The notes under the pieces are model-generated. The model saw only the letters and a list, made by a program, of their open reading frames with translations, ran no database searches and had not been told where the DNA came from. From Bacteroidaceae bacterium (GTDB lineage Bacteria > Bacteroidota > Bacteroidia > Bacteroidales > Bacteroidaceae): a stretch of DNA of 18,881 nucleotides. Shown piece by piece: positions 1 to 7,214 of this stretch. The position numbers and the translations under genes were made by a program. How positions within the stretch are numbered: position 1 is the stretch's first letter; each line of letters starts with the position of its first letter. The DNA is taken from NCBI GenBank assembly GCA_017557475.1, contig JAFYYO010000006.1:1-18881 (forward strand), written 5' to 3'.

Positions 1-771
1 AGTCCTGTCAGTGCCTTCTTCTTCTTTGCCCTTGCTGCGGCAGGAACGCTGTGGGAGTTGGGCAGTCTTATGAACACATATGAAGACGCCAACATGCCTC
101 GCCCCATCAACGCGATGGCCGGCGTGGTGCTGGTTGCAGGTGTTTGGCTCAGCGCCATTGCGAGTCCGCAGACTGCCCAGATGTTCGCTCTCTACGGGCT
201 CCTGATGCTCTACATCATCATCAGCGAACTCTATCGCAAAGCCGACAATCCCTTGAAGAACTGGGCGCTCTGCTTCGCTTCGCAGATTTACATCGCCCTT
301 CCTTTTGCCCTGCTGCCTTTGCTCAGCATCGTCTATGATGCGGGGACAAGCACTCTGGCTTACAACTGGATTTATCCGCTTGCCCTCTTCATCTTCCTTT
401 GGGTAAACGACACCTTTGCCTACCTTTGCGGATGCACGTTGCAGAAGTACATCCCAGCCAAGCTCTTCCCCCGCATTTCGCCCAAGAAGTCGTGGATAGG
501 AAGCATCGGCGGCGGACTTTTTACCCTGCTGGCAGCGGTCATCATCTGGTGGTGGCAACCCGACACGATGCCCTTGCTGCGCTGGCTCGGCTTTGCTCTC
601 GTAGTCATTATCTTCGGCACTTGGGGCGACCTCGTTGAGAGTCTCATCAAACGTCAGCTGGGCATCAAGGACAGCGGACACATCCTGCCTGGTCACGGAG
701 GCTTGCTCGACCGCTTCGACAGCGCGCTGCTCGTCACCCCCGCCTCAGTCATATACTTTATTTTGACATAA
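1..771 (+). CDS. cdsA: Phosphatidate cytidylyltransferase, 5' end outside window
   Basis: This integral membrane enzyme makes CDP-diacylglycerol from phosphatidic acid and CTP, the branch point of phospholipid synthesis. The frame is open from base 1, so the true start lies upstream; the 256 residues seen suggest only about 20-30 N-terminal residues are missing. Several hydrophobic segments run through the protein (for example GVVLVAGVWLSAIA, the LYGLLMLYIII region and the region around LAAVIIWWW). The family signature is complete near the C-terminus: SLIKRQLGIKDSG, then PGHGGLLDRFDS, with the KR, KD, HGG and DR.D residues that bind metal and substrate. The gene ends with TAA, and tRNA-Leu follows in the same direction from its own promoter. 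Identification is firm; only the N-terminus is unknown. Confidence 0.95.
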   Translation, partial: SPVSAFFFFALAAAGTLWELGSLMNTYEDANMPRPINAMAGVVLVAGVWLSAIASPQTAQMFALYGLLMLYIIISELYRKADNPLKNWALCFASQIYIALPFALLPLLSIVYDAGTSTLAYNWIYPLALFIFLWVNDTFAYLCGCTLQKYIPAKLFPRISPKKSWIGSIGGGLFTLLAAVIIWWWQPDTMPLLRWLGFALVVIIFGTWGDLVESLIKRQLGIKDSGHILPGHGGLLDRFDSALLVTPASVIYFILT

Positions 772-786
772 TTTTGCCGCTTTTTC

Positions 787-817
787 TTTGTGGTTCGAAG
801 GAAAAGTCGTAACTTTG
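787..817 (+). promoter_or_regulatory. Promoter of tRNA-Leu
   Basis: A Bacteroidetes-type promoter with TTTG at 787-790 and TAACTTTG at 810-817, separated by 19 bp, matches the -33 TTTG and -7 TAnnTTTG consensus. The tRNA begins 10 bases after the -7 box, so the 5' leader would be only a few nucleotides. Confidence 0.75.
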
Positions 818-827
818 CACCCGCAAT

Positions 828-913
828 GCCCAGATGGTGGAATTGGTAGACACGAGGGACTTAAAATCCCTTGGCCAGTGATGGCCGTACGGGTTCGATT
901 CCCGTTCCGGGCA
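828..913 (+). tRNA. tRNA-Leu (anticodon UAA)
   Basis: A class II tRNA of 86 nt ending at discriminator A913; CCA is not encoded. The anticodon stem is AGGGA/TCCCT with loop CTTAAAA, giving anticodon TAA, which reads UUA/UUG. A long variable arm with a GGCC/GGCC stem and a T arm of ACGGG-TTCGATT-CCCGT confirm a leucine tRNA. The acceptor stem GCCCAGA/TCCGGGC has one A-C mismatch at the fifth pair. Confidence 0.95.
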
Positions 914-920
914 CATGCAG

Positions 921-952
921 GAGGCTTGTCAATAATGGCAAGCCTCTTTTTT
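921..952 (+). terminator. Rho-independent terminator after tRNA-Leu
   Basis: An 8-bp stem, GAGGCTTG (921-928) with CAAGCCTC (939-946), and a 10-nt loop are followed at once by six T residues. It closes the tRNA-Leu transcript. Confidence 0.88.
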
Positions 953-1048
953 GTATCGTTTTCTCTCCTCTAACTTTATTACCCGCAAGACTCTAAATGC
1001 GCACTAAAAAGAGGAAAAAACTTCTCAGATGCAAAAGAATTGTTACGC

Positions 1049-1153
1049 TTGCCGAGCCAGATTCTTGAATCGCAGGTTGCGTTCCAAGAATCGCAAACTG
1101 CGTTTCTATAGTTGCAAGCTGCGTTTGTTAAATCGCAACTTGCGTTTTAAGAA
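1049..1153. repeat. 21-bp tandem array of CGCA-NNN-TGCG dyads
   Basis: Four clear units start at 1070, 1091, 1112 and 1133, exactly 21 bp apart, with a decayed unit before them from about 1049. Each unit holds an 11-bp inverted repeat, CGCA-NNN-TGCG (1071-1081, 1092-1102, 1113-1123 with one outer mismatch, 1134-1144), followed by GTTT or a close variant and a variable A/T-rich stretch. The array lies between the tRNA-Leu terminator and the convergent end of the fucosidase gene. The rest of 953-1182 shows no gene or promoter. No function is known to me. Confidence 0.85.
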
Positions 1154-1182
1154 CACAACAAACTTCGTTGGACAATTGAGCA

Positions 1183-2664
1183 CTATTCATCCCTTTCTGC
1201 AAAGTAAGCCTCTATGTTATTAATGCAGAGAGGACCACGACTTTCGAGAAAAGCAATACGGATAGCAGATGCTTTAACGGTGGCAAATCGCAGGATGCGT
1301 TTGTAGCCGATGTTGCCGAACTGCTCTCCCACGTCGAGTTGTCGCCACTTTCCATCGACAAAGACGTCTACGACAAACGACTTTACTCGCTGCCCAAGAG
1401 GGATGTACTCTTGCAAAAGGAGGCGGTTCACTTTCGTCGGTTTGCTGAATGTAAAAGTCACCGTGCCTGTGTTCTCGCCGTCTGGCGTCGCCCAATATGT
1501 ATTCCACTTGCCATCGTTCAACTTCTTGGCACTAAACTTCTTACCTCGTTCGCTGCTGGCTGTGACTTTGGCCTTGCGAAGGAGGTTTGTCTTTAAGTCC
1601 TCGTCGATAATCTGACGGAAGCGAACTGCGTTGGCGCTATCGATGGCATTCACCCTACCCTCTCGGTCAACAGGGAAGTTGAGTAGGAAGGTCGCGTTTC
1701 TTCCCACAGACTTGTAGTAGAGGTCGGCCAACTGCTCGGGCGTCTTCACCTTGCTGTCCTCCTCGGGATGGTAGAACCAACCCGGACGGATGGACACGTC
1801 GCACTCTGCCGCCACCCAGATGTCGCCGTCGGGGAAGCCGCTGTTCAGCACCTGGCTGTTCGGCATACCCGGATAGACCTTGTCCTTCTTGAGGAACGAC
1901 CAGTTGGGGATGCCTGCAATACCGTTCTCGTTGCCTACCCAACGGCAGCCAGGGCCTCCGTCGCTGAAGATGATGGCCTGTGGCTGGTTCTCCTCGATGA
2001 TGGAGTGAATCTTCGGGTAGTTGTAGTAGTTTCGATGGTCAATCTTGCGTGTCTCTCGAGCCCCGCCATAGTAGCCGTCGCCACCATTCGCGCCGTCAAG
2101 CCAGACCTCGAAAAGCGGCCCGTAGTTCGTGACGAGGTCTGTGAGCTGCTTGTGGTAATAATCCACATAAGCCTGACGCCCGTACTCAGCATGGTTCCTG
2201 TCCCAAGGCGAGAGGTAAACTCCCATCTTCAGCCCGTACTTGTCGCAAGCCTTACGCAACTCGGCAAGCACATCGACTTTGCCGTCCTTATTCTTCGGAC
2301 CGTCGTAAGAAGAGCGGGTTATATTGTAGTCAGTCAAGGGAGAGGGCCACATCGCAAAGCCGTCGTGATGCTTGGCCACGATGATGACTCCCTTCATGCC
2401 TGCCTGCTTGAAGGTCTTTACCCATTGCTCCACATCCATTCGACTGGGATTGAACGTCTTGGGGTCTGCGTCGCCATAACCCCATTCTCTGTCGTTGAAG
2501 GTGTTCAGGCCATAGTGCACGAAGGCGTAGGTCTCCATCTTCTGCCATTCTACCTGCTTGGGCAGAGGCAGAGGTCCAATCGGTTCTGGCGCATTCTTCT
2601 GGGCAAATAATGGTAATGAAAGAATGAGAAAATGAAAGAATGAAAGGATTTTTTGCTTGTTCAT
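1183..2664 (-). CDS. Secreted alpha-L-fucosidase, GH29, with C-terminal F5/8-type (CBM32-like) domain
   Basis: A predicted retaining exo-fucosidase that removes L-fucose from glycan ends. Residues 1-21 form a Sec signal peptide ending LPLFA without a lipobox cysteine, so the product is probably periplasmic or exported. The GH29 barrel spans about 35-355: the HHDGF motif at 99-103 lines the fucose pocket, D190 in FEVWLDG is the expected nucleophile, and E287 in AAECDVSIRPGW fits the acid/base of the GH29-B type, which favours alpha-1,3/1,4 branched fucose. Residues about 362-490 form a discoidin-like sandwich (LNDGKWNTYWATPDG). It starts 6 bp after the upstream glycoside-hydrolase-like gene, so they are probably co-transcribed. 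The signal-peptide codons are built on an 8-bp tandem repeat. Family assignment is strong; linkage preference is inferred. Confidence 0.92.
   Translation of the reverse strand: MNKQKILSFFHFLILSLPLFAQKNAPEPIGPLPLPKQVEWQKMETYAFVHYGLNTFNDREWGYGDADPKTFNPSRMDVEQWVKTFKQAGMKGVIIVAKHHDGFAMWPSPLTDYNITRSSYDGPKNKDGKVDVLAELRKACDKYGLKMGVYLSPWDRNHAEYGRQAYVDYYHKQLTDLVTNYGPLFEVWLDGANGGDGYYGGARETRKIDHRNYYNYPKIHSIIEENQPQAIIFSDGGPGCRWVGNENGIAGIPNWSFLKKDKVYPGMPNSQVLNSGFPDGDIWVAAECDVSIRPGWFYHPEEDSKVKTPEQLADLYYKSVGRNATFLLNFPVDREGRVNAIDSANAVRFRQIIDEDLKTNLLRKAKVTASSERGKKFSAKKLNDGKWNTYWATPDGENTGTVTFTFSKPTKVNRLLLQEYIPLGQRVKSFVVDVFVDGKWRQLDVGEQFGNIGYKRILRFATVKASAIRIAFLESRGPLCINNIEAYFAERDE
2614..2645 (-). repeat. 8-bp tandem repeat in the fucosidase signal peptide
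   Basis: Four tandem octamers on the coding strand, consensus TTTCATTC (plus-strand units start at 2614, 2622, 2630 and 2638), encode part of the hydrophobic core of the signal peptide (about residues 7-17). Eight is not a multiple of three, so gain or loss of one unit would shift the frame. Confidence 0.8.
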
Positions 2665-2670
2665 GGTGTT

Positions 2671-4836
2671 CTATTGTTTCTTTATTTGAACTTTAATGCC
2701 GTCTGGAGAATTCTCGAAGGAGAGCCAAAGGAGAGTGAGAGCATGAGGCGTGCCTCGCGTCTCAAGGGTTCTCATCGTGTATTCTATAGGCCTGCCTTCC
2801 GCATCGGTGCAACTGACCTGAGCCTCCGCATAGTCCTTAGGCAGAGAAAGGCAGATAATGTTTGTGGTATTGAGGGGCGACTTGCTGACGAAGCTGAAAC
2901 CGTCCTTTGTTTCTTGCGCCTCATACTGGCGAGAGGCTGCAGCTATCACCTGCGGTCGTTTCCTGTCAATCCTCCTTAGATTAAAGAGGTAGGCTTGAGT
3001 GCCTGGCTGCACTCTAACTTCAGAGAGATAAGCAAGCTCAGGCGAAAAAAGATCGATGAAATCGCTTTTTTTTGTAAAAGGCTTGTCGCTCACCACACCC
3101 TCATCAAGCACGGCGACAAGGGTATAAGGGCCGCGTTCCAGGAAGAAGGAGTTCTTCAGCTGCAACTTGCCGTATGCCCTGGCAACAGTTTCCACAAACA
3201 GCCTGTCGCCATCCTTTTCGAGGACATACTCCTTGGGGTCGTGCCGCAACACGAAGACCTTCCCCTTACCATATTTATATATGCCTTCTTTTGCCTTCTC
3301 AGGAATACCCATCAAGGAGAAGAGATGCTCGGAGGGTGCGGCATAATGCATCTCGCCTTGATTCCACCACTCTTGCACACCTTGATAAGGGTCATCGTCA
3401 CGCCCAGAATATACGATGAAACCGCCATTTTTTACCCAATTCGCCAAGTGATTATGCGCGTCTGGAGAGAGGGGTTTCATGTTGCTGTAAGACATCAATA
3501 GGACGCGAACATCCTTCCAGGTTTCAGCATAACCGACGTTCTCGAGGTGAGTGATGCTGACAGGTATGCCACGCTTCAACAAGGGAAGTGCCTCGCCATA
3601 GAAGTTGGAGAGCTGAGGGTCATCGTATCCCTCTACAGGTTGAGGCGAGCGCTGGAACATCAAGGAGTTCGCCATCAACACAGAGATACCTTGCGACCCA
3701 CTGACTCGATTCTGGGAAAGCGGCATCTGGTTGAGTGTGTTAATCATGACCTGCATCTGAGTAGAATAGAAGCGAGGGATATGTGCCTTCTCGTCGCTGT
3801 CAGCACTCACCTTGTAGAGGCCTTCGTAGATGCGATCGGGCCAAGGCATTACCTCGTAGTCGGCAATTTGCGGATAGAGGAGCTGAGCCGTGAAGGTCGC
3901 CTGATAGTTGCGTTTGTAGTCTTCCCAATCCTTCGCTCTATCCTCTATCGGGTCGGTCAGGAAGAACATCTTGCGGCCTGTTGGTCGTGTCATCGACTCC
4001 ATGCAACCATACTCCAGGAAAGCCGTCTCGAAGACGCGCTCTTTGGCCTTTCCGTTGAAGTAGTTCGGTTCGCGAGACGTTCCTGTCCAGACTTGTGCGA
4101 TATAGCCGTCGCAGTTCTCCATCGAGGCAAGAGAGGCTTCTGGCGACACTATCTGCCATTGAGAGTAGTTAAGAAGCGAATGCGTCGGCACATAGCAGCG
4201 GACATTTATCCCTTTCTCGCGTCCATACTGCTTGGCATACGTGAAAGCCTCATCGAGAGCACGATAATAGAGGTGGTACTTGAGCTTGTTCGAGAGATAG
4301 GTATTCTCTGCACTCTCATGCTGAGGTCGCCATGGGAAACCGTAATAGTCCTGCCATTCGCGCTTGAAAGCCTCGCTGTATCCAGCCCTTGCCCAGAACT
4401 CAGGCTCTTCAAGGAAGATGGCATCAATGCCTGCATCGATAACGGGCTTGATGTGACGCTCCTTGAAGTAAGCAAGGTAATTCTTGGTAGGAATAATATA
4501 AGGAATAAGGCGTCCGTGCCAAATGGTATCGCCTCGCATCGTCTTCTGACCCTCATCGAGGTGCCATTTCCCGTCCCATTTACCTGTAAAATAGTCCTGA
4601 TACTCGCCCCAAGCAATGCCAGTCATAAAGTGAGTGGTATAGCCTCGCTGCCTCCACGACTCCACACGTTCGCGGAAAGTCATCCGTCGGTTATCGTTTG
4701 CTCCGTAAACCATCACAAGGTCGGAACGGATGTCGGTGACGGGCTTCCACGGACCAGATGTCTGGAACGTCGTCTTTTCCTGCCCAGAAGCCGTCAAAGC
4801 AAAGCAGAAAAGGAAGGTTGCAAAAGCGGCTTTCAT
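2671..4836 (-). CDS. Secreted glycoside-hydrolase-like protein (TIM barrel plus amidotransferase-like domain), family not recognised
   Basis: A 721-residue protein whose precise family I do not recognise. I start it at the ATG at 4836 because a clean signal peptide (MKAAFATFLFCFALTASGQ) begins there; an in-frame start 12 codons upstream precedes the signal peptide. Residues about 30-340 look like an alpha/beta barrel. FLEEPEFW (141-148) and ADYEVMPWPDRI (325-336) place acidic residues where strands 4 and 7 of a clan GH-A-type barrel would carry the catalytic pair (E143/E144/E146 and E328, inferred). Residues about 410-490 (VRVLLMSYSNMKPL, then NWVKNGGFIVYSGRDDD) resemble the amidotransferase-like domain of GH42 beta-galactosidases, followed by a beta-rich C-terminus. 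The GH29 gene follows 6 bp later, suggesting joint action on a fucosylated glycan. A glycan-binding, non-catalytic protein remains possible. Confidence 0.75.
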   Translation of the reverse strand: MKAAFATFLFCFALTASGQEKTTFQTSGPWKPVTDIRSDLVMVYGANDNRRMTFRERVESWRQRGYTTHFMTGIAWGEYQDYFTGKWDGKWHLDEGQKTMRGDTIWHGRLIPYIIPTKNYLAYFKERHIKPVIDAGIDAIFLEEPEFWARAGYSEAFKREWQDYYGFPWRPQHESAENTYLSNKLKYHLYYRALDEAFTYAKQYGREKGINVRCYVPTHSLLNYSQWQIVSPEASLASMENCDGYIAQVWTGTSREPNYFNGKAKERVFETAFLEYGCMESMTRPTGRKMFFLTDPIEDRAKDWEDYKRNYQATFTAQLLYPQIADYEVMPWPDRIYEGLYKVSADSDEKAHIPRFYSTQMQVMINTLNQMPLSQNRVSGSQGISVLMANSLMFQRSPQPVEGYDDPQLSNFYGEALPLLKRGIPVSITHLENVGYAETWKDVRVLLMSYSNMKPLSPDAHNHLANWVKNGGFIVYSGRDDDPYQGVQEWWNQGEMHYAAPSEHLFSLMGIPEKAKEGIYKYGKGKVFVLRHDPKEYVLEKDGDRLFVETVARAYGKLQLKNSFFLERGPYTLVAVLDEGVVSDKPFTKKSDFIDLFSPELAYLSEVRVQPGTQAYLFNLRRIDRKRPQVIAAASRQYEAQETKDGFSFVSKSPLNTTNIICLSLPKDYAEAQVSCTDAEGRPIEYTMRTLETRGTPHALTLLWLSFENSPDGIKVQIKKQ

Positions 4837-4869
4837 AAAGCAAACACTTATTGTTACACTTATCGACGA

Positions 4870-4877
4870 CAAAGATA
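4870..4877 (-). promoter_or_regulatory. -7 box for the glycoside-hydrolase/fucosidase unit
   Basis: On the minus strand this reads TATCTTTG, matching TAnnTTTG, about 33 bases before the chosen ATG. The matching -33 box is weak (TTTA at 4897-4900). Its place supports the ATG at 4836, since the longer reading start at 4872 would lie inside the promoter. Confidence 0.6.
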
Positions 4878-4911
4878 AGCATTTTTCTGCAAAGACTAAA
4901 GCATTTTAAAC

Positions 4912-4941
4912 AAAAAAAAAGTCCAAGATTGCTCTTGAACT
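4912..4941 (-). terminator. Rho-independent terminator after tRNA-Met
   Basis: On the minus strand AGTTCAAGA, loop GCAA and TCTTGGACT form a 9-bp stem with one G-U pair, followed by a run of at least eight T residues. It sits 5 bases after the tRNA. Confidence 0.9.
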
Positions 4942-4946
4942 TCTTG

Positions 4947-5020
4947 TGGACCAGGTAGGGCTTGAACCTACGACCTCCAGATTATGAGTCTGTTGCTCTA
5001 ACCAACTGAGCTACAAGTCC
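4947..5020 (-). tRNA. tRNA-Met (anticodon CAU)
   Basis: A 74-nt tRNA. The anticodon stem CAGAC/ATCTG region encloses a CTCATAA loop with anticodon CAT; the T arm is GTAGG-TTCAAGC-CCTAC. CCA is not encoded. The acceptor GGACTTG/CTGGTCC has a G-U pair and a T-T mismatch at the sixth pair. GGACTTGTAGCTCAG at the 5' end resembles elongator Met tRNAs; a lysidine-modified Ile2 tRNA, which also carries CAT, cannot be fully excluded. Confidence 0.9.
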
Positions 5021-5051
5021 GACGATATTGGCTTTTCGCTTTAATCGGGTG

Positions 5052-5083
5052 CAAAATTAGACATTTCCTGCGAATTATGCAAA
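5052..5083 (-). promoter_or_regulatory. Promoter of tRNA-Met
   Basis: On the minus strand TTTG (plus-strand CAAA at 5080-5083) and TAATTTTG (plus-strand 5052-5059) are separated by 20 bp, a good match to the Bacteroidetes -33/-7 consensus. It is divergent from the ribF promoter 16 bp away. Confidence 0.75.
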
Positions 5084-5098
5084 TGAAAGCAGGAAAAA

Positions 5099-5130
5099 TT
5101 TGGTATCGTAAAGAGTTTTGACTACTTTTG
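5099..5130 (+). promoter_or_regulatory. Promoter of the ribF operon, abutting the start codon
   Basis: TTTG at 5099-5102 and TACTTTTG at 5123-5130, 20 bp apart, match both consensus boxes. The ribF ATG is at 5140, only 9 bases after the -7 box, so the mRNA would have almost no leader. Confidence 0.72.
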
Positions 5131-5139
5131 CATCTTGTA

Positions 5140-6033
5140 ATGAAGAAAGGTTATGCAGTTACCATAGGCTTTTTCGACGGTGTACACAAAGGACATCGTT
5201 ACTTGCTTCGGCAACTTGAAGAACAGGCTGTCGCTAATCATTTGTTGCCTGTTGCTGTGACCTTCGACCGACATCCGAGAACCGTGGTACAGAAGAACTT
5301 TGTTCCCTCGTTGCTCACCACTCAAGAAGAGAAACTAGAACTGCTCTCCGAGACATTCAAAGGAGAAGTTGTCGTGCTGCCTTTCACACCAGAATTAAGT
5401 GCGCTGACAGCCAAAGAATTCATGCAAGTTGTCCTTCGAGACGAGCTGAATACAAAGTTTTTGCTAATGGGTTATAACCACCAATTTGGCCATGGAGGCG
5501 GCACTCAAGAGGAATACGAAGCCTGGGGCAAAGAAGCGGGCATCAAGGTATGCATGGCGGAAGCTCTTCCTGGCGAAAAGGTGAGCAGTAGCAGGATAAG
5601 AAACCTCATTGGTCTTGGCGAAATAGAGAAGGCACATGAATTGCTGGGCTATCCGTACTTCCTGACTGGCACAGTGATAGAAGGCAAACAAATTGGTCGA
5701 CAAATAGGGTTCCCAACTGCGAATCTTTCTCTTCCAGAGCAAAAACTCCTACCTGCTTGCGGAGTTTACGCTGTTTGGATTACACTGCCCGATCAAACGA
5801 AACGAGGTGGAATGCTTTGCATCGGACATCGGCCTACCATCGAATCAAATGGAGAAATCAGCGTAGAAACACACATCTTCGACTTCAACGGCGACCTCTA
5901 TGGCGAATCTATTTCTGTCCATTTCATCGGGAAAATAAGGGATGAGGTGCACTTCGACTCGCTCGAAAGCCTGCAGCAACAACTCTCTCTCGATGCGTCC
6001 TCCATTCAAGAAATGATTTGTCGTTCAACATGA
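5140..6033 (+). CDS. ribF: Bifunctional riboflavin kinase / FAD synthetase
   Basis: This cytoplasmic enzyme phosphorylates riboflavin to FMN and adenylylates FMN to FAD. The ATG at 5140 is used; a TTG four codons upstream overlaps the -7 box. In the 297-residue product, GFFDGVHKGH (10-19) is the nucleotide-binding motif of the N-terminal adenylyltransferase and SSSRIR (149-154) its KMSKS-like counterpart. GFPTAN (190-195) binds ATP and metal in the C-terminal kinase, and E243 in VETHIFDF is the expected catalytic residue. Length is close to the family norm of about 310. The stop overlaps the next start (ATGA), indicating translational coupling. No FMN riboswitch fits between promoter and start. 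Confidence 0.96.
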   Translation: MKKGYAVTIGFFDGVHKGHRYLLRQLEEQAVANHLLPVAVTFDRHPRTVVQKNFVPSLLTTQEEKLELLSETFKGEVVVLPFTPELSALTAKEFMQVVLRDELNTKFLLMGYNHQFGHGGGTQEEYEAWGKEAGIKVCMAEALPGEKVSSSRIRNLIGLGEIEKAHELLGYPYFLTGTVIEGKQIGRQIGFPTANLSLPEQKLLPACGVYAVWITLPDQTKRGGMLCIGHRPTIESNGEISVETHIFDFNGDLYGESISVHFIGKIRDEVHFDSLESLQQQLSLDASSIQEMICRST

Positions 6034-7202
6034 CCAACGATGCTTTCATAGCACAGAACAAGGATGTTGATGTTCACGCCTTGGCTCTAAGCAAAGTTCC
6101 GGCTGACATCGACCTGCACTTCTGCCTGCAACAGATAGAGGGAAGGCAAATAGCACAAAGGAAGTTACCTTCTTGGGCAAAGTCCGAAGGCATTCTCTAC
6201 CCACCGAAACTCTCGTTGGAGCAATGTAGTAGTGAGCAGACAGCTCTCTACAAGCAGCAATTGGTGGAACGACTCGTGCCAAAAGGTCGCTTGAATATGG
6301 TCGATTTGACTGGCGGGTTCGGCATCGATTTCTCCTTCTTGGCAAAGTTGTTTGAAGAGGCAAACTATGTAGAACAGAACGAAACGCTCTGCGAAATCGC
6401 CCAGCACAACTTCCCACTTCTTGGCCTTCAAAAAGCTAAGATACACCACAAGACTTGCGAAGATTTTCTCGATGAAATGGAGCATTTTAGCCTTATTTAC
6501 ATCGACCCAAGCCGAAGAGATGCGTCAGGAAGGAAGGTCGCTGCCCTAAGCGATTGCTCGCCAAGCATTGAGTCTCTTCAAGAGACACTTCTCCATCATG
6601 CACAGGTTGTCCTTATCAAGATCTCACCAATGCTCGACATACAAGACACGCTCCGTCGTTTGCCCAATGTAAGCGAGACGCATGTGGTCAGCGTGGATGG
6701 AGAATGCAAAGAAGTCCTGTTGGTACTCAGCCAGCAAAAGAAGATTGTAACTTATCACTGCACTAACATAACCGCAAAGACACAAACCTTCCGAACTGAG
6801 ACAAAAGACATCGAGCCTGTTTTGGCTTCTCAGTTGGAACGATACTTATATGAACCTAACGCGTCTATTATGAAGGCTGGCGTGCAGAATGCACTATGCA
6901 AAGCCTACGATGTCCAAAAGCTCCATCCCTTCAGTCATCTATTCATTTCTTCCCATTTCATCGAGGATTTTCCAGGTAGAACCTTCGTGATTGAGGATCA
7001 TTGTAGCTTTGGAAAGAAAGATTTAAAAAGAATGCTGGAAGGTATTGACCAATGCAATCTGACCATACGCAATTTCCCTTCTACCGTTGCAGAACTTAGG
7101 AAGCGACTCAAACTCCGCGAAGGTGGCGACATCTACCTCTTCGCCACGACTCTCGGCGATGGTTCGCATGCCTTACTTCGTTGCCGTCTCATACATAAAT
7201 AA
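6030..7202 (+). CDS. Class I SAM-dependent methyltransferase with THUMP-like C-terminal domain
   Basis: A 390-residue protein of a family common in Bacteroidota (PG_1098-like), thought to act on RNA; its target is not established. The ATG at 6030 overlaps the ribF stop as ATGA, which is why I prefer it to a TTG four codons upstream. VDLTGGFGIDFS (91-102) is the glycine-rich SAM-binding loop, and E115 in the next strand (NYVEQNE) would contact the ribose. YIDPSRRD (157-164) replaces the DPPY-type catalytic motif with DPSRRD. The C-terminal region from about 305, with RNFPSTVAELRKRLKLREGG, is the THUMP-like part and is rich in basic residues. It lies between ribF and comM in one operon. Confidence 0.85.
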   Translation: MTNDAFIAQNKDVDVHALALSKVPADIDLHFCLQQIEGRQIAQRKLPSWAKSEGILYPPKLSLEQCSSEQTALYKQQLVERLVPKGRLNMVDLTGGFGIDFSFLAKLFEEANYVEQNETLCEIAQHNFPLLGLQKAKIHHKTCEDFLDEMEHFSLIYIDPSRRDASGRKVAALSDCSPSIESLQETLLHHAQVVLIKISPMLDIQDTLRRLPNVSETHVVSVDGECKEVLLVLSQQKKIVTYHCTNITAKTQTFRTETKDIEPVLASQLERYLYEPNASIMKAGVQNALCKAYDVQKLHPFSHLFISSHFIEDFPGRTFVIEDHCSFGKKDLKRMLEGIDQCNLTIRNFPSTVAELRKRLKLREGGDIYLFATTLGDGSHALLRCRLIHK

Positions 7203-7214
7203 TACAATATCATC

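Noticed and set aside
1768..2610. Open frame on the plus strand opposite the fucosidase
   Set aside because: The minus-strand GH29 motifs are complete and the antisense product resembles no protein I know.
3547..4878. Long open frame on the plus strand opposite the glycoside-hydrolase-like gene
   Set aside because: It is antisense to a gene with a signal peptide, promoter and operon partner. Its translation has no recognisable domain and no promoter at its start.
4887..4899. A second TTTGC promoter-like box upstream of the glycoside-hydrolase-like gene
   Set aside because: The minus strand reads TAGTCTTTG, with three bases between TA and TTTG instead of two; the box at 4870-4877 fits better.
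5103..5139. FMN riboswitch upstream of ribF
   Set aside because: The promoter boxes reach to 9 bases before the ATG, so there is no transcribed leader to hold one.
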